A stretch of DNA of 64,000 nucleotides, taken from contig NZ_BAGZ01000009.1 of NCBI RefSeq assembly GCF_000298175.1, forward strand, positions 124,001 to 188,000, written 5' to 3'. The notes beneath the pieces are model-generated. The model did not search any database. It worked only from the letters and a program-made list of their open reading frames with translations, and was not told where the DNA came from. Below, piece by piece: positions 1 through 8,029 of this stretch; position 1 is the stretch's first letter, and each line of letters opens with the position of its first letter. The DNA comes from Austwickia chelonae NBRC 105200. Its GTDB lineage: Bacteria > Actinomycetota > Actinomycetes > Actinomycetales > Dermatophilaceae. The translations under genes were made by a program, and so were the position numbers.

Positions 1-216
1 ATCGTTGACGGTGCGGCGTACGGCGTCGGCGAGGCGGTGGATGTCGGGGGTGTCGGCGTCGTGGGGGGTGCGGAGTTCGAGGATTTCACCGACGACGTAG
101 GTGAGGGTGGTCGGGTCGAGGCGTTGGGCGTGCCAGATCCCGAGTTGCGCACTGGTCAGGGGCATGGCCTCGTGCCCCTGGGCCTGGTCGGCTGCGGGGT
201 GCGCGTGGCTGTGCAT
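1..216 (-). CDS. Non-ribosomal peptide synthetase, N-terminal condensation domain (partial)
   Basis: The reading frame starts at an ATG at 214-216 behind a GAGGAG ribosome site and runs off the left edge, giving 72 codons. The peptide contains LTSAQLGIWHAQRLDP near residue 20, the typical first motif of NRPS condensation domains (as in EntF-type synthetases that join an aryl acid to an amino acid). The gene is divergent from a stand-alone aryl carrier protein and both share an iron box, so a catecholate or phenolate siderophore assembly line is likely. Which amino acid is activated cannot be told because adenylation and later domains lie outside the window. The condensation assignment is fairly sure; the siderophore role is inferred from the neighbour and the operator. 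Confidence 0.85.
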   Translation of the reverse strand, partial: MHSHAHPAADQAQGHEAMPLTSAQLGIWHAQRLDPTTLTYVVGEILELRTPHDADTPDIHRLADAVRRTVND

Positions 217-248
217 GGGTGTCGCTCCTCAGGTGAACATCGCATAAT

Positions 249-267
249 TTAGGCAAGGCTAACCTAA
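249..267. promoter_or_regulatory. Iron box (DtxR/IdeR/DmdR operator) in divergent siderophore promoter
   Basis: TTAGGCAAGGCTAACCTAA matches the established actinobacterial iron-box consensus TTAGGTTAGGCTAACCTAA at 17 of 19 positions and keeps the dyad at both ends. It lies 32 bp from the NRPS start and 37 bp from the carrier-protein start, so a Fe(II)-loaded DtxR-family repressor bound here could silence both genes under iron sufficiency. Confidence 0.9.
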
Positions 268-304
268 CGTTTGCGATTCTTAACATTCTCCGAGGAGTCC
301 ACCG

Positions 305-526
305 ATGCAGAACCTCATGCGCACTCTCACCGATCACATTGCCGACGCTCTGGGCGTCGCCCCCGGCGACGTCGATCCCGACATCAGCCTCGCCGACCAG
401 GGCCTCGATTCCGTGCGAATGATGGGAGTGGTCGAGCTCATTCGTGAGGCCGGCCATGACATCGACTTCATCGATCTGGCCGACGACCCTCGACTGAATG
501 CCTGGGAAGAACTGTTCGCTGCCTGA
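305..526 (+). CDS. Stand-alone aryl carrier protein (EntB/VibB C-terminal type)
   Basis: A 73-residue carrier protein that would hold an aryl acid (2,3-dihydroxybenzoate or salicylate) as a thioester on a phosphopantetheine arm during siderophore synthesis. The attachment motif GLDSVRMM (serine near residue 39) and the following HDIDFIDLADDP-type segment match the carrier domain of EntB far better than acyl or peptidyl carriers. The whole protein is one domain; the isochorismatase half found in EntB is absent. ATG follows a GAGGAG site 8 nt upstream. It is divergent from the NRPS and shares its iron box. The aryl-AMP ligase and dihydroxybenzoate genes are not in view and may lie beyond the left edge. 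Confidence 0.88.
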   Translation: MQNLMRTLTDHIADALGVAPGDVDPDISLADQGLDSVRMMGVVELIREAGHDIDFIDLADDPRLNAWEELFAA

Positions 527-1128
527 AAAATATTGTCCTAAAACTGAATTCATGTAAGTCAGGGGTTCGGGAGGAAAAATCGGCAAGCAGGACCCGGCAG
601 GACGCGCTGACCCCCTGTCGGCACGCCGAACTTCGCCCTGCACGGCAACACGAGATCCGTGGCCTGGCCGAGCACCGTCGAGGAAGAGAACGACAGAAAA
701 AGGAGCGACGACAGCCCGACCCCCTGACAATCCGGCAGCAGCACACCGGAGCAGAATCGAGAAAACACGGGCACTGAATCCCCTCTTGAGGAATGCCGAG
801 GTCAGTCTCTCCGACGAGCTCACGACCGCACCCCAGCGGAGCCCGATCGCCACGACTCCCCCACGCCATTCCTGAATGACGGCCGATTCCGGCCTTCGCC
901 GGCCTGCCACCTGTGCGGCTTCTCCGCCGAGCATGCCACCCGGGCCTCACACCGCAGGTGACCTGCGCACCTGCAGGCGCTCGCGGGCAACAGCTACGCC
1001 GAGGACGGAGCGAAGACCCCCACCTCAAATGTGGCCTGCATCACAGGGCGAAGATGCACCCCTCAAAGTTGGTTGGCTCCAGTACTATTCCCCCCGTCAA
1101 CATTGAATGAGCGACGTCTGGAGCCCCC
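527..1128. other. Gene-free interval of about 600 bp
   Basis: Both strands contain only ORFs with arginine/proline/serine-rich composition typical of antisense reading in high-GC DNA. No convincing RBS-linked gene, repeat or hairpin terminator was seen behind the carrier-protein gene. Confidence 0.5.
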
Positions 1129-1770
1129 GTGGACAAGACCGCCACCGTCGAACCGACGTCCCCTTCGAGCACGCCCGCCTCGCCGCCACCCGAGGCTTCC
1201 CCCGCGTCGTCGACGCCTCCCGAGCCTGCCGCTGCACCGCACCGCCGCTTCAGCAGTACTGTCGGTGCAGTGTTGTTCGCTTCCCGCTGGCTGCAGGCAC
1301 CGCTCTACTTCGGGCTCGTGACCGCGCAGATGTTCTACGTCTTCACCTTCATGAAGGAGCTGTGGCATATCGCCAGCCACATCACCGACCTGAAGGAATC
1401 GGACATGATGCTCATGGTGCTGGGCCTCGTCGACGTCGTGATGGTCGCCAACCTGCTGATCATGGTCATCGTCGGCGGCTACGAGACCTTCGTGTCCAGG
1501 GTCGATCTCAAGGACCACCCCGACCAGCCGGAGTGGCTCAGCCATGTCAACGCCAACGTCCTGAAGGTCAAACTCGCGATGGCGATCATCGGGATCAGCT
1601 CGGTCCACCTGCTGAAGACCTTCGTCGAAGCCAAGAGCTACTACGCGTCGATGGGCTCGACCGCCACCGCGTTGCTGCTCTCCCAGACCGCCATCCACCT
1701 GGCGTTCATCCTCTCCGCGATGGGTCTGGCCTGGATCGACAACTCCTCCCGCGAGGCATCCCACCACTGA
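1129..1770 (+). CDS. UPF0114 (YqhA-like) family membrane protein
   Basis: 213 residues with a Pro/Ser/Thr-rich cytosolic N-terminus of about 40 residues and then four predicted membrane segments (about 48-70, 90-118, 145-170, 180-205). The core, including SRWLQAPLYFGL, LKESDMMLMVLGLVDVVMVANLLIMVIVGGYE and FVSRVDLKDHPDQPEWL, is the conserved signature of the UPF0114/TIGR00645 family. The biochemical role of the family is not established. A GTG start is chosen because GGAG lies 6 nt upstream and the conserved core begins well downstream. It stands alone between an intergenic region and a GPP34 gene on the same strand. Confidence 0.85.
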   Translation: MDKTATVEPTSPSSTPASPPPEASPASSTPPEPAAAPHRRFSSTVGAVLFASRWLQAPLYFGLVTAQMFYVFTFMKELWHIASHITDLKESDMMLMVLGLVDVVMVANLLIMVIVGGYETFVSRVDLKDHPDQPEWLSHVNANVLKVKLAMAIIGISSVHLLKTFVEAKSYYASMGSTATALLLSQTAIHLAFILSAMGLAWIDNSSREASHH

Positions 1771-1887
1771 CCGGTAGCGCACGACGTACGCCGAGGGCCG
1801 CTCCCGGGGAAACCTCCGCGCGGAAAGCACCGGGCAAAGCCGCAGAGCACCGTGTACAGCGTTCATTTCGCTTCTAAAATGCAGCGC

Positions 1888-2475
1888 ATGCGCATCGCCG
1901 ACGAATGGCTGTTACTGACCGCTGAGGTCAAGGGGGACTCCGCCCTCCAGCGACGGCTGTGGCGGCGGCGGCGCGCCCGCGGCACCACATTGGCCGTGAT
2001 CACCGAACTACAGCAAGCAGGGAAACTGGAGTTCTTCTACCCGGAGAATTCAACCGAACGGATGGTACGGATCCTCTCCGCGGAGCAGATCCATGATCCG
2101 GCGTCGGATTTCGTCCTGCGCACACTCGCCCCGCTCACCCGTCGTCCCCTGCGCAAGATCATCCGTCAACGGTCGACCTGCCCGGAAAGCCTGTTGGCCG
2201 AACGACTGATCTCCATCGGCTGGCTCGGCCCGGCATCGAACGTCATAGGTTCCCGTTTCGCCGGGAACTATCCGATGTACGCCGCTCATGAGGTCCAGAA
2301 GATCCGCGAACGGATCCTCATGGCGGCCAAGGCCGGACCGGAAGCAGACGAACACGATCTGATGCTCCTGACCCTGCTCTACTGCCTGGGCGTCGCCAGG
2401 AGGGCGCCGGGCTCGCCCTGGCCCCGGGGAACAGCACGATCGCTACCGCGGGTGGGGCACTGCCTGCAGGAGTGA
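1888..2475 (+). CDS. GPP34 (GOLPH3/Vps74-like) family protein, possibly frameshifted near its C-terminus
   Basis: The start of the protein (MRIADEWLLLTAEVKG) and the helical body with LQQAGKLEF and PLRKIIR-like elements resemble the GPP34 family, which in eukaryotes binds phosphoinositides and in actinobacteria has no settled role. No RBS precedes any candidate start; TAAAAT at 1875-1880 lies 7 nt before the ATG at 1888, so a leaderless message is possible. A GTG at 1852 would add 12 residues. After LYCLGVA (about residue 171) the frame becomes Arg/Pro-rich, while the frame shifted by one base at about 2400 continues with an Ala/Gly-rich stretch to a stop at 2586-2588. This may be a natural tail or a one-base frameshift. 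Family assignment is moderate. Confidence 0.6.
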   Translation: MRIADEWLLLTAEVKGDSALQRRLWRRRRARGTTLAVITELQQAGKLEFFYPENSTERMVRILSAEQIHDPASDFVLRTLAPLTRRPLRKIIRQRSTCPESLLAERLISIGWLGPASNVIGSRFAGNYPMYAAHEVQKIRERILMAAKAGPEADEHDLMLLTLLYCLGVARRAPGSPWPRGTARSLPRVGHCLQE

Positions 2476-2661
2476 GCGCGGCTCCCGACGGCGGCTCCGC
2501 TCTTGCCGATAGGGTGGCCGTCGTCGACGGGACCAGCGAGTACTCCAGCTTCTTCTCACTCTGCGACCTGTGCATCTGCGATCTGTGAGCTCCCCCGCAC
2601 CGGCGAAGACGAACATCGCTCCTCCCCCACCCACCCGGACACGCCCCTGGAGTCAAGAACG

Positions 2662-2835
2662 TTGAAAAAGGTCACCGATGACGTCCGACGCTATGACGAT
2701 GGCGTCCTCAGCCGAAGCAGACGCGGTCTGCGCTGCGTTTTCAGCTGCGTGAGGACGCTCTTGGACGTCATCAACTTCTTCCTGGACATCATCACGGGGA
2801 TCTTCAAGATCGCCAGCTGGTTCAGCAGACGCTGA
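2662..2835 (+). CDS. Small hypothetical protein with one hydrophobic helix
   Basis: A 57-codon frame starting at TTG (GGAG about 11 nt upstream). The N-terminal half is basic and the C-terminal half (LLDVINFFLDIITGIFKI) is a likely amphipathic or membrane helix ending in SRR. No family was recognised. Size and layout recall the 56-residue protein at 33926-34096, without clear sequence identity. It lies downstream of the GPP34 gene and just before a response-regulator remnant on the other strand. Whether it is expressed is uncertain. Confidence 0.3.
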   Translation: MKKVTDDVRRYDDGVLSRSRRGLRCVFSCVRTLLDVINFFLDIITGIFKIASWFSRR

Positions 2836-2844
2836 ACGACGCCG

Positions 2845-2939
2845 CCCCTCAGACTGGTCAGGCTGCGGGCAGCATGGCACAGAGCCTCCTTCTCCTGTGG
2901 GGTCAACCGGTCGTGACATTCGTCGGGACGCCCGGGCAT
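2845..2939 (-). pseudogene. Remnant of a LuxR/NarL-type response-regulator output domain
   Basis: About 30 codons read PDECHDRLTPQEKEALCHAA, closely matching PDERHHRLTPREKEIFLHAA of the intact regulator at 10283-10945, and the similarity is also visible at the nucleotide level. It stops where the recognition helix should follow (frame continues into unrelated sequence), and no receiver domain is found upstream. This is a decayed fragment of a paralogue, with no expected function. Confidence 0.6.
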
Positions 2940-3147
2940 CTGCGCGTGCGCATTGCCGAGAGATCCGCAAGCCGAGGGTTTTTCCTGTCTGAAATCTGCC
3001 GCGAGATCCAGAGAGAGCGCAGGATTTATGGAAAATCCGGCATGAACGGGGGTTGCGTCTTATTGAAGAAGCACCGTAAACTCCTCATTTAACACCCATC
3101 CTGGCAAATGCCGGGATCTCACCTTTTCAATAATTTAAGAAGTTTGC
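2940..3147. other. Low-GC intergenic stretch with short palindrome
   Basis: The DNA is visibly poorer in GC than its surroundings. At 3098-3117 there is ATCCTGGCAAATGCCGGGAT, two 9-bp arms (with one G-T pair) around a 2-bp centre. This is too short a loop for a terminator and could be a repressor site; nothing else supports that. Confidence 0.3.
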
Positions 3148-3504
3148 GTGCATCGTCATATATGTCCGATTCTTCTGGGTCATTCTTCACAATTCATGAA
3201 GAATGTCCGGACGCCAACGATCACTACTGGCCTCATGGAAGTATCTGTGCGCCATGTCGCGAGCGATCGCACCCAAGAGGCAAGCCTTTCAAGAAATGGC
3301 GAAGAATTCGCCCATCACGTGCAGGACAGCGCAGGTGAAGAAATTCGCCGTTTTGGCCTACGAACAGGCATCGCCGACCGCGCGGCCCTGCACAGAGACT
3401 TCCTTGGTCGATTCAGAATCGTTGGCGCTACCGCACGTCTTCTCGATGACTCGACATACTTCGACGCTGTTTCGATACTGCCATTCGCCACCAAGGGAAA
3501 CTGA
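3148..3504 (+). CDS. Possible small protein ahead of ABC exporter genes
   Basis: A 118-codon frame (GTG at 3148; ATG alternative at 3196) in a low-GC stretch. Its stop TGA lies one base before the ATG of the ABC ATPase (TGA-T-ATG), a layout typical of translational coupling. The second half (EEFAHHVQDSAGEEIRRFGL and RDFLGRFRIVGATARLLDD) has the mixed composition of a real soluble protein. No family was recognised and no good RBS is seen, so chance remains possible. A peptide precursor or a regulator of the exporter would both fit the position. Confidence 0.35.
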   Translation: MHRHICPILLGHSSQFMKNVRTPTITTGLMEVSVRHVASDRTQEASLSRNGEEFAHHVQDSAGEEIRRFGLRTGIADRAALHRDFLGRFRIVGATARLLDDSTYFDAVSILPFATKGN

Positions 3505-3505
3505 T

Positions 3506-4384
3506 ATGTCCATATCATTCGACAATGTGTCGCTCAGTTACTCAGGGTTTTCCCTGAACAACATCACATTTAATGTGAGCCCCGGAGAAATCGTTGGTTT
3601 TCTTGGCCCGAACGGGTCAGGAAAGTCGACGACCCTGCGAGTCCTTCTCGGACTGGAGACCCCTCAGAGCGGCGACGCGCTCATCGAGGGCAAGGCCTAC
3701 CGGGACATGAACCAGCCGTTGCGAACTGTGGGGTCATTGCTCGATACCACCTGGATGAACGGTGCTCAACGCGCGGAGGACTACCTCCGCTGGTTGGCTT
3801 TGTCCAACGACCTCGACAGATCGAGGATTCCGACTCTCCTGGAACGGGTCGGACTCGCCTCGGCGAGCCGTCGAAAGGTGTCGAAGCTCTCCTTGGGCAT
3901 GCGTCAACGTCTCGGGATCGCTGCAGCCCTGCTCGGAGACCCTCCCTATCTCGTGTTCGACGAACCGTTGAACGGGTTGGATCCGGAAGGCATTCGTTGG
4001 GTACGGACGCTCCTCGGGGATCTCCGTGACGAAGGGCGCGGAATCCTCTTGTCGAGCCACATCCTCGCTGAGGTCTCAAGCGTCGCCGATCGTGTCGCCA
4101 TGATCGCTCACGGAAGCATCGTCGGGGTCGGCACGCTGGCGGAGTTCGAGGGCGAAGGAGGCCTGCTAGCGGTCGTGGAGGACCAGGAACGAGCGATAAC
4201 GCTCCTCGCCGACCGAGGTGTCAATGCCCGCGCTCACGGTGACGACGGCGTATTGATCACCGATGACATGGGCGCCCGAGAAGTAACGCGCATCCTCTTG
4301 GATGCGGACATCCCTTTCAGTTCTATTTCCCAACATGAGGGAGACCTCGAGCGGGCGTTCTTCGATCGCCTGACACAGAAGTAA
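3506..4384 (+). CDS. ABC-2 type transporter ATP-binding protein
   Basis: 292 residues. It powers the two membrane subunits encoded directly behind it. Walker A is GPNGSGKST (about residues 35-43), the signature is LSLGMRQR, Walker B is LVFDEPLNGLD, and the switch histidine follows in LLSSHIL. The C-terminal 80 residues form the extension seen in BcrA/NatA/CcmA-type exporters. ATG is used because the ABC fold begins at once (MSISFDNVSLSYSG); an upstream in-frame extension to 3203 is not needed. The three-gene arrangement (ATPase, 251-aa and 275-aa permeases) resembles bacteriocin or lantibiotic self-immunity exporters, but the substrate is not known. Confidence 0.92.
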   Translation: MSISFDNVSLSYSGFSLNNITFNVSPGEIVGFLGPNGSGKSTTLRVLLGLETPQSGDALIEGKAYRDMNQPLRTVGSLLDTTWMNGAQRAEDYLRWLALSNDLDRSRIPTLLERVGLASASRRKVSKLSLGMRQRLGIAAALLGDPPYLVFDEPLNGLDPEGIRWVRTLLGDLRDEGRGILLSSHILAEVSSVADRVAMIAHGSIVGVGTLAEFEGEGGLLAVVEDQERAITLLADRGVNARAHGDDGVLITDDMGAREVTRILLDADIPFSSISQHEGDLERAFFDRLTQK

Positions 4385-4389
4385 CCGAC

Positions 4390-5145
4390 ATGAGCATGTT
4401 ACGCACTGAGCTACTGAAGATCCTTGTATATCGCACTACTCTTTTCGCCGTAGCAGGCGCCCTGGCGCTCACCACTTTTTGGGATATCAGCCTACTTCTC
4501 CGCGGTCAGAATGCACCGAAGGTCTTCGACTCAGGCCTGGCTTTCGGAGGGATCGTTCTTCCGCTGGTGTGGTTTACCGTGCCGATACTTGTCATCAGCG
4601 GGGACACGCACCACGGAACTTTGTGGCCTGCTCTCGTTTCGCAACCACGGCCGCATCGAATCCTCGTGAGCAAATGGATCGCTTCCGTGATCGTTGCTCT
4701 TGTGTCTGCGGTGACGGCGTGGATAGCGCTCTTTGCCGTGGTCCAGATTGCACCCGCCGGGGCAGAACTTGTCCCCGTGATGTTCAGCGCTTTGCCCCGC
4801 CTGTGTACTCAGGCCGCTCTCTGCGTGACCCTCGGCTTTGCGCTCTTTCTCCTGACCGGATACCAAGGAGCACCGTGGATCATACTCGGGCTCATGGTGT
4901 GGATCCATTTCATGGAGAGAGTCTTCTCATCGACACTCCAGGGAAAAGCGGGAATGATCGGCATGCCTTTCCGGCTCGTCGACTTCTGGATCCGGCACCG
5001 CTGGGTAGGTGCCTATGCCGAGAATGACGCCGTCGCCTTCCTCCCGCTGACGCTGTACTGCGTCGTTACCGCTGTCATAGCTGGCAGTGTTTTTCTCTTT
5101 TTCTCCGACAGCTCCGGGCGCACCTGGGGCAGAAAGCAAAGGTGA
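4390..5145 (+). CDS. ABC-2 transporter permease, first subunit
   Basis: 251 residues with about six membrane segments (about 15-35, 55-75, 95-120, 135-155, 158-178 and 215-240). The opening MLRTELLKILVYRTTLFAVAGAL is typical of ABC-2 permeases, whose N-terminal amphipathic stretch contacts the ATPase. It begins 5 bp after the ATPase stop and ends 4 bp before the next start, so the three genes form one operon. Sequence beyond the fold is not diagnostic of a substrate. Confidence 0.85.
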   Translation: MSMLRTELLKILVYRTTLFAVAGALALTTFWDISLLLRGQNAPKVFDSGLAFGGIVLPLVWFTVPILVISGDTHHGTLWPALVSQPRPHRILVSKWIASVIVALVSAVTAWIALFAVVQIAPAGAELVPVMFSALPRLCTQAALCVTLGFALFLLTGYQGAPWIILGLMVWIHFMERVFSSTLQGKAGMIGMPFRLVDFWIRHRWVGAYAENDAVAFLPLTLYCVVTAVIAGSVFLFFSDSSGRTWGRKQR

Positions 5146-5149
5146 CCCC

Positions 5150-5977
5150 ATGACCAATTCCACCGGGCCCCTGCCTGCGCTACCGGCCGGCCATATGGCA
5201 AAAACGGTCACCCGGTGGATGAGGACTTTGCCGGCCAAGCACGGGACCGCCAGCATCCTTGTCCGTGGGTTGTTCGTCCCGGTTCTGTTGACAGTTGCCG
5301 GAACGGCATTCATGACGTTCGGGCCGATGCCGATCACCCCGGACGCCAACGGCGCCTTACGCCCGAAGGATGTGGTGTTCCTTGTCCTGGGATACCTACT
5401 GCTCGGCCAACTCGTCATTATGATCTCTGCGGCTTGGCTGCACCTCCGTGACGTGCTTACGGGGTCGCTCGGGATAACGTACCTCGCTGTCTCGAACCGA
5501 GGTGCCGTGGTCCTGGGCACAGCTGCTTTCGCCGCACTTTCCGGTGCCCTCGGCGCGCTTGCCTGTGTCTCCGCAGCGCTGATGTGCTTCGCGATCTTCG
5601 CGGGGGGCGACCCTGTAGCCTCCCTCGGCGTACCCGCCCTCCGGCAGATGATGATCGGCCTGCCCCTCGGAGCCGCTCTGCTGAGTGTTATCGCTGTTGC
5701 TGTGGCTGTCCTTGTCCGTCGCCCTGTCCTAGCGATCATCATTCTGGTCGGCTGGGCTACCTACGGTGAGGAGGGCCTCGCCCACATCCCCGGCGTCGGA
5801 GGGCTCTTCAAATTTTTCGGGCCCCTGTCAAATGTGCAGATACTCTCGGGAGCGGTCGAAGGACAAGGGCTCTTCTCGTCTCCTCTGGCGGCCGGCCTGT
5901 GGGTTACTTTTACGGCAACTGTGCTTCTTGTGGTTGCCGTCGTGGTCGAGAACCGCCGCCCAGGCTGGGTCTCGTGA
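5150..5977 (+). CDS. ABC-2 transporter permease, second subunit
   Basis: 275 residues with about six membrane segments and no soluble domain. It follows the first permease by 4 bp. ATG at 5150 is preferred over an upstream in-frame ATG at 5087 lying inside the previous gene. A cytosolic tail of about 30 residues precedes the first helix (SILVRGLFVPVLLTVAG). A polar stretch YGEEGLAHIPGVGGLFKFF lies between the last helices. Together with the two genes upstream it should form an exporter with one ATPase homodimer and two different membrane subunits. Confidence 0.8.
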   Translation: MTNSTGPLPALPAGHMAKTVTRWMRTLPAKHGTASILVRGLFVPVLLTVAGTAFMTFGPMPITPDANGALRPKDVVFLVLGYLLLGQLVIMISAAWLHLRDVLTGSLGITYLAVSNRGAVVLGTAAFAALSGALGALACVSAALMCFAIFAGGDPVASLGVPALRQMMIGLPLGAALLSVIAVAVAVLVRRPVLAIIILVGWATYGEEGLAHIPGVGGLFKFFGPLSNVQILSGAVEGQGLFSSPLAAGLWVTFTATVLLVVAVVVENRRPGWVS

Positions 5978-6463
5978 GAGAGCGCGGGTACGGAACATCC
6001 GACAGGAATGAGCGGTGACGGCCGTCTGCCTCTCGACACAGCATGAAGGCAACTGACTGACCACCGACCCCTGAAACTGACCTACCTCATCAGAAATACC
6101 CAGGTCAGCCTCTTAGATGAACTCACGGAGGAGCTGACCTCTCGTAGCCGTCCTCGAAGGGCGGTAGCCGAAGAACCAGCCGATGGATCGCTCGGATTCC
6201 CGGCGCTGCACTTCCATCACCCGGTGGACGGGAGTTGAACGACAGGAGCAGCGCCCCGACCAGACCTCGCAGAACGCCCGACATCCCCCGCCGGGAAACA
6301 TTTAGCATCGCGCTCCGGAACGAGCTAACCTCGTCCGTCCCGCCGCCGACATGACCCAGAGGCGTCGTGTGGACGCTCCTACGGTCTGCTGCCCCACCAC
6401 CCGAGACAGCCGACCGACCGGTTCCGCACGGACGGGCCGCTCACCCCGAATCGGAGGAACCCT
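5978..6463. other. Gene-free interval of about 490 bp
   Basis: No RBS-linked ORF with believable composition, no tRNA and no clear terminator hairpin were found. The last 15 bases carry the GGAGGA site of the next gene. Confidence 0.5.
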
Positions 6464-7909
6464 GTGACACCCGTAACCCCCGAGCGCCCCGACGAACAGG
6501 ACCCGCGACCCGACCAGGCCACCCACGACATCCCCACCGGCCTCCCGGACGACACCGCGGACCACTCCGTCCTCACCTGGTTGGTCACCGCGACCTTCGT
6601 GGTGATCCTCAACGAGACGATCATGACAACGGCGATCCCCCGCCTGATGATCGACCTGAAGATCAGCGCCTCAGCCGCTCAATGGCTGTCGACGGCCTTC
6701 ATGCTGACGATGGCCGTGGTCATCCCGACCACCGGATGGCTGCTGCAACAACTGACCACCCGCGCCGCCTACCTGACAGCGATGTCCGCCTTCTGCGCAG
6801 GCACCCTCCTGGCCGGGTTAGCTCCTAGTTTCGTCGTGCTCCTCGTGGCCCGGGTCGTCCAGGCCTCAGGCACCGCCGTCATGATGCCCCTGCTGATGAC
6901 GACCCTCATGCACGTCGTCCACGAACGGGACCGCGGCCGGGTCATGGGCAATGTCTCCCTGGCGATCTCCGTGGCCCCGGCCCTGGGCCCGGCCGTCTCC
7001 GGAGTGATCCTGCAAAGCCTCTCCTGGCGGTGGATCTTCCTGCTCGTCCTCCCGGTCGCCGTCGGCGTCACCCTCGCCGGGCTACGCGGGCTCCGCAACG
7101 TCGGCGAACCCGCAGTGGAAAAACTCGACCTGCTCAGCATCGCCCTGTGCATCGTCGGTTTCGGCGGCCTCGTCTACGGGCTCAGCGAGATCGGCGTCCC
7201 CGCACAACGACTCGTCGGTGCGCTCGTGCTAACCGTCGGCATCATCGGAGTGGGTTTCTTCACCTGGCGTCAAAAGATCCTCGCCGTGGTCGGCACAGCG
7301 CTCCTGGACGTACGGGTGCTGGCCATCCGCACCTTCGCGGTATCGATGGCCGCCATGTCCATCGCCTTCATGTCCCTGATGGGCGCCGTCATCGTCCTAC
7401 AGCTCTACCTGCAGGAGATCCGCGGGTTCTCCCCCCTGGTGGCCGGGATGGTCGTCATGCCCGGTGGGATCGCGATGGGCCTGGCCGGGCCCTTGGTGGG
7501 CCGCTGGTACGACCGGCTCGGACCTCGCCCGTTGCTGATCCCCGGCGGCATGCTCCTGGTGGCGGCTTCTACCGGGCTGGCCCTGGTCGGCGATATGACG
7601 CCGCTGGCTGTGGTCATGATCGCCCACATGACCTTGTCGATCGGGCTGGCCCTGGTCTTCACCCCGCTGTTCACCCTGGGTTTAGGCGCAGTGCCATCTC
7701 ACATGTACTCGCACGGTTCGTCGGTGCTAGGCACCACGCAGCAGGTCGCCGGGGCGATGGGTACTGCCGTTTTCGTGGCGGTCCTGGCCTCGGTCGGCGG
7801 CGGGGCGGCCGGTGTGCGATGGGCTTTCGGTGTCGCCGTCGTCCTGGCCCTGGTCACCTTGGGCCTGGTGTCGACCCTGCGCGGGGAGAAGAGCATATCG
7901 GACGAGTGA
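6464..7909 (+). CDS. DHA2-family (EmrB/QacA) drug:H+ antiporter
   Basis: 481 residues. After a polar N-terminus of about 35 residues there are about 14 hydrophobic segments, as in the 14-helix DHA2 group. Visible signatures are the first-helix NETIMTTAIPRLMIDL, helix 2 AAQWLSTAFMLTMAVVIPTTGWL, and the late GSSVLGTTQQVAGAMGTA motif of EmrB/QacA proteins. It would expel lipophilic cations, dyes or antibiotics using the proton gradient. GTG start behind GGAGGA 5 nt upstream. No TetR- or MarR-type regulator is adjacent. A hairpin follows the stop. Confidence 0.92.
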   Translation: MTPVTPERPDEQDPRPDQATHDIPTGLPDDTADHSVLTWLVTATFVVILNETIMTTAIPRLMIDLKISASAAQWLSTAFMLTMAVVIPTTGWLLQQLTTRAAYLTAMSAFCAGTLLAGLAPSFVVLLVARVVQASGTAVMMPLLMTTLMHVVHERDRGRVMGNVSLAISVAPALGPAVSGVILQSLSWRWIFLLVLPVAVGVTLAGLRGLRNVGEPAVEKLDLLSIALCIVGFGGLVYGLSEIGVPAQRLVGALVLTVGIIGVGFFTWRQKILAVVGTALLDVRVLAIRTFAVSMAAMSIAFMSLMGAVIVLQLYLQEIRGFSPLVAGMVVMPGGIAMGLAGPLVGRWYDRLGPRPLLIPGGMLLVAASTGLALVGDMTPLAVVMIAHMTLSIGLALVFTPLFTLGLGAVPSHMYSHGSSVLGTTQQVAGAMGTAVFVAVLASVGGGAAGVRWAFGVAVVLALVTLGLVSTLRGEKSISDE

Positions 7910-7910
7910 T

Positions 7911-7951
7911 CCGGCTGATGGCACCGGGTGCTTTCCTGCGCCATCAGCCGG
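7911..7951. terminator. Hairpin terminator after the DHA2 transporter
   Basis: Perfect 12-bp arms CCGGCTGATGGC / GCCATCAGCCGG around a 17-nt loop, starting 2 bp after the stop codon, without a U tract. Confidence 0.7.
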
Positions 7952-7986
7952 GCCAGGATGGTTGCGTCGACAGGAAGGGCCGCCTC

Positions 7987-8022
7987 GGCAGTGGGGTCCC
8001 CCTCCAGACCCACCCCACTGCC
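7987..8022 (-). terminator. Hairpin terminator after the MacB-like ABC operon
   Basis: 11-bp arms GGCAGTGGGGT / ACCCCACTGCC, 8 bp beyond the permease stop. No U tract. Confidence 0.65.
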
Positions 8023-8029
8023 TCGTCGG

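Noticed and set aside
3203-3505. N-terminal extension of the ABC ATPase
   Set aside because: The ABC fold begins at MSISFDNV (3506); the extension has no homology and another ORF ends at 3504.
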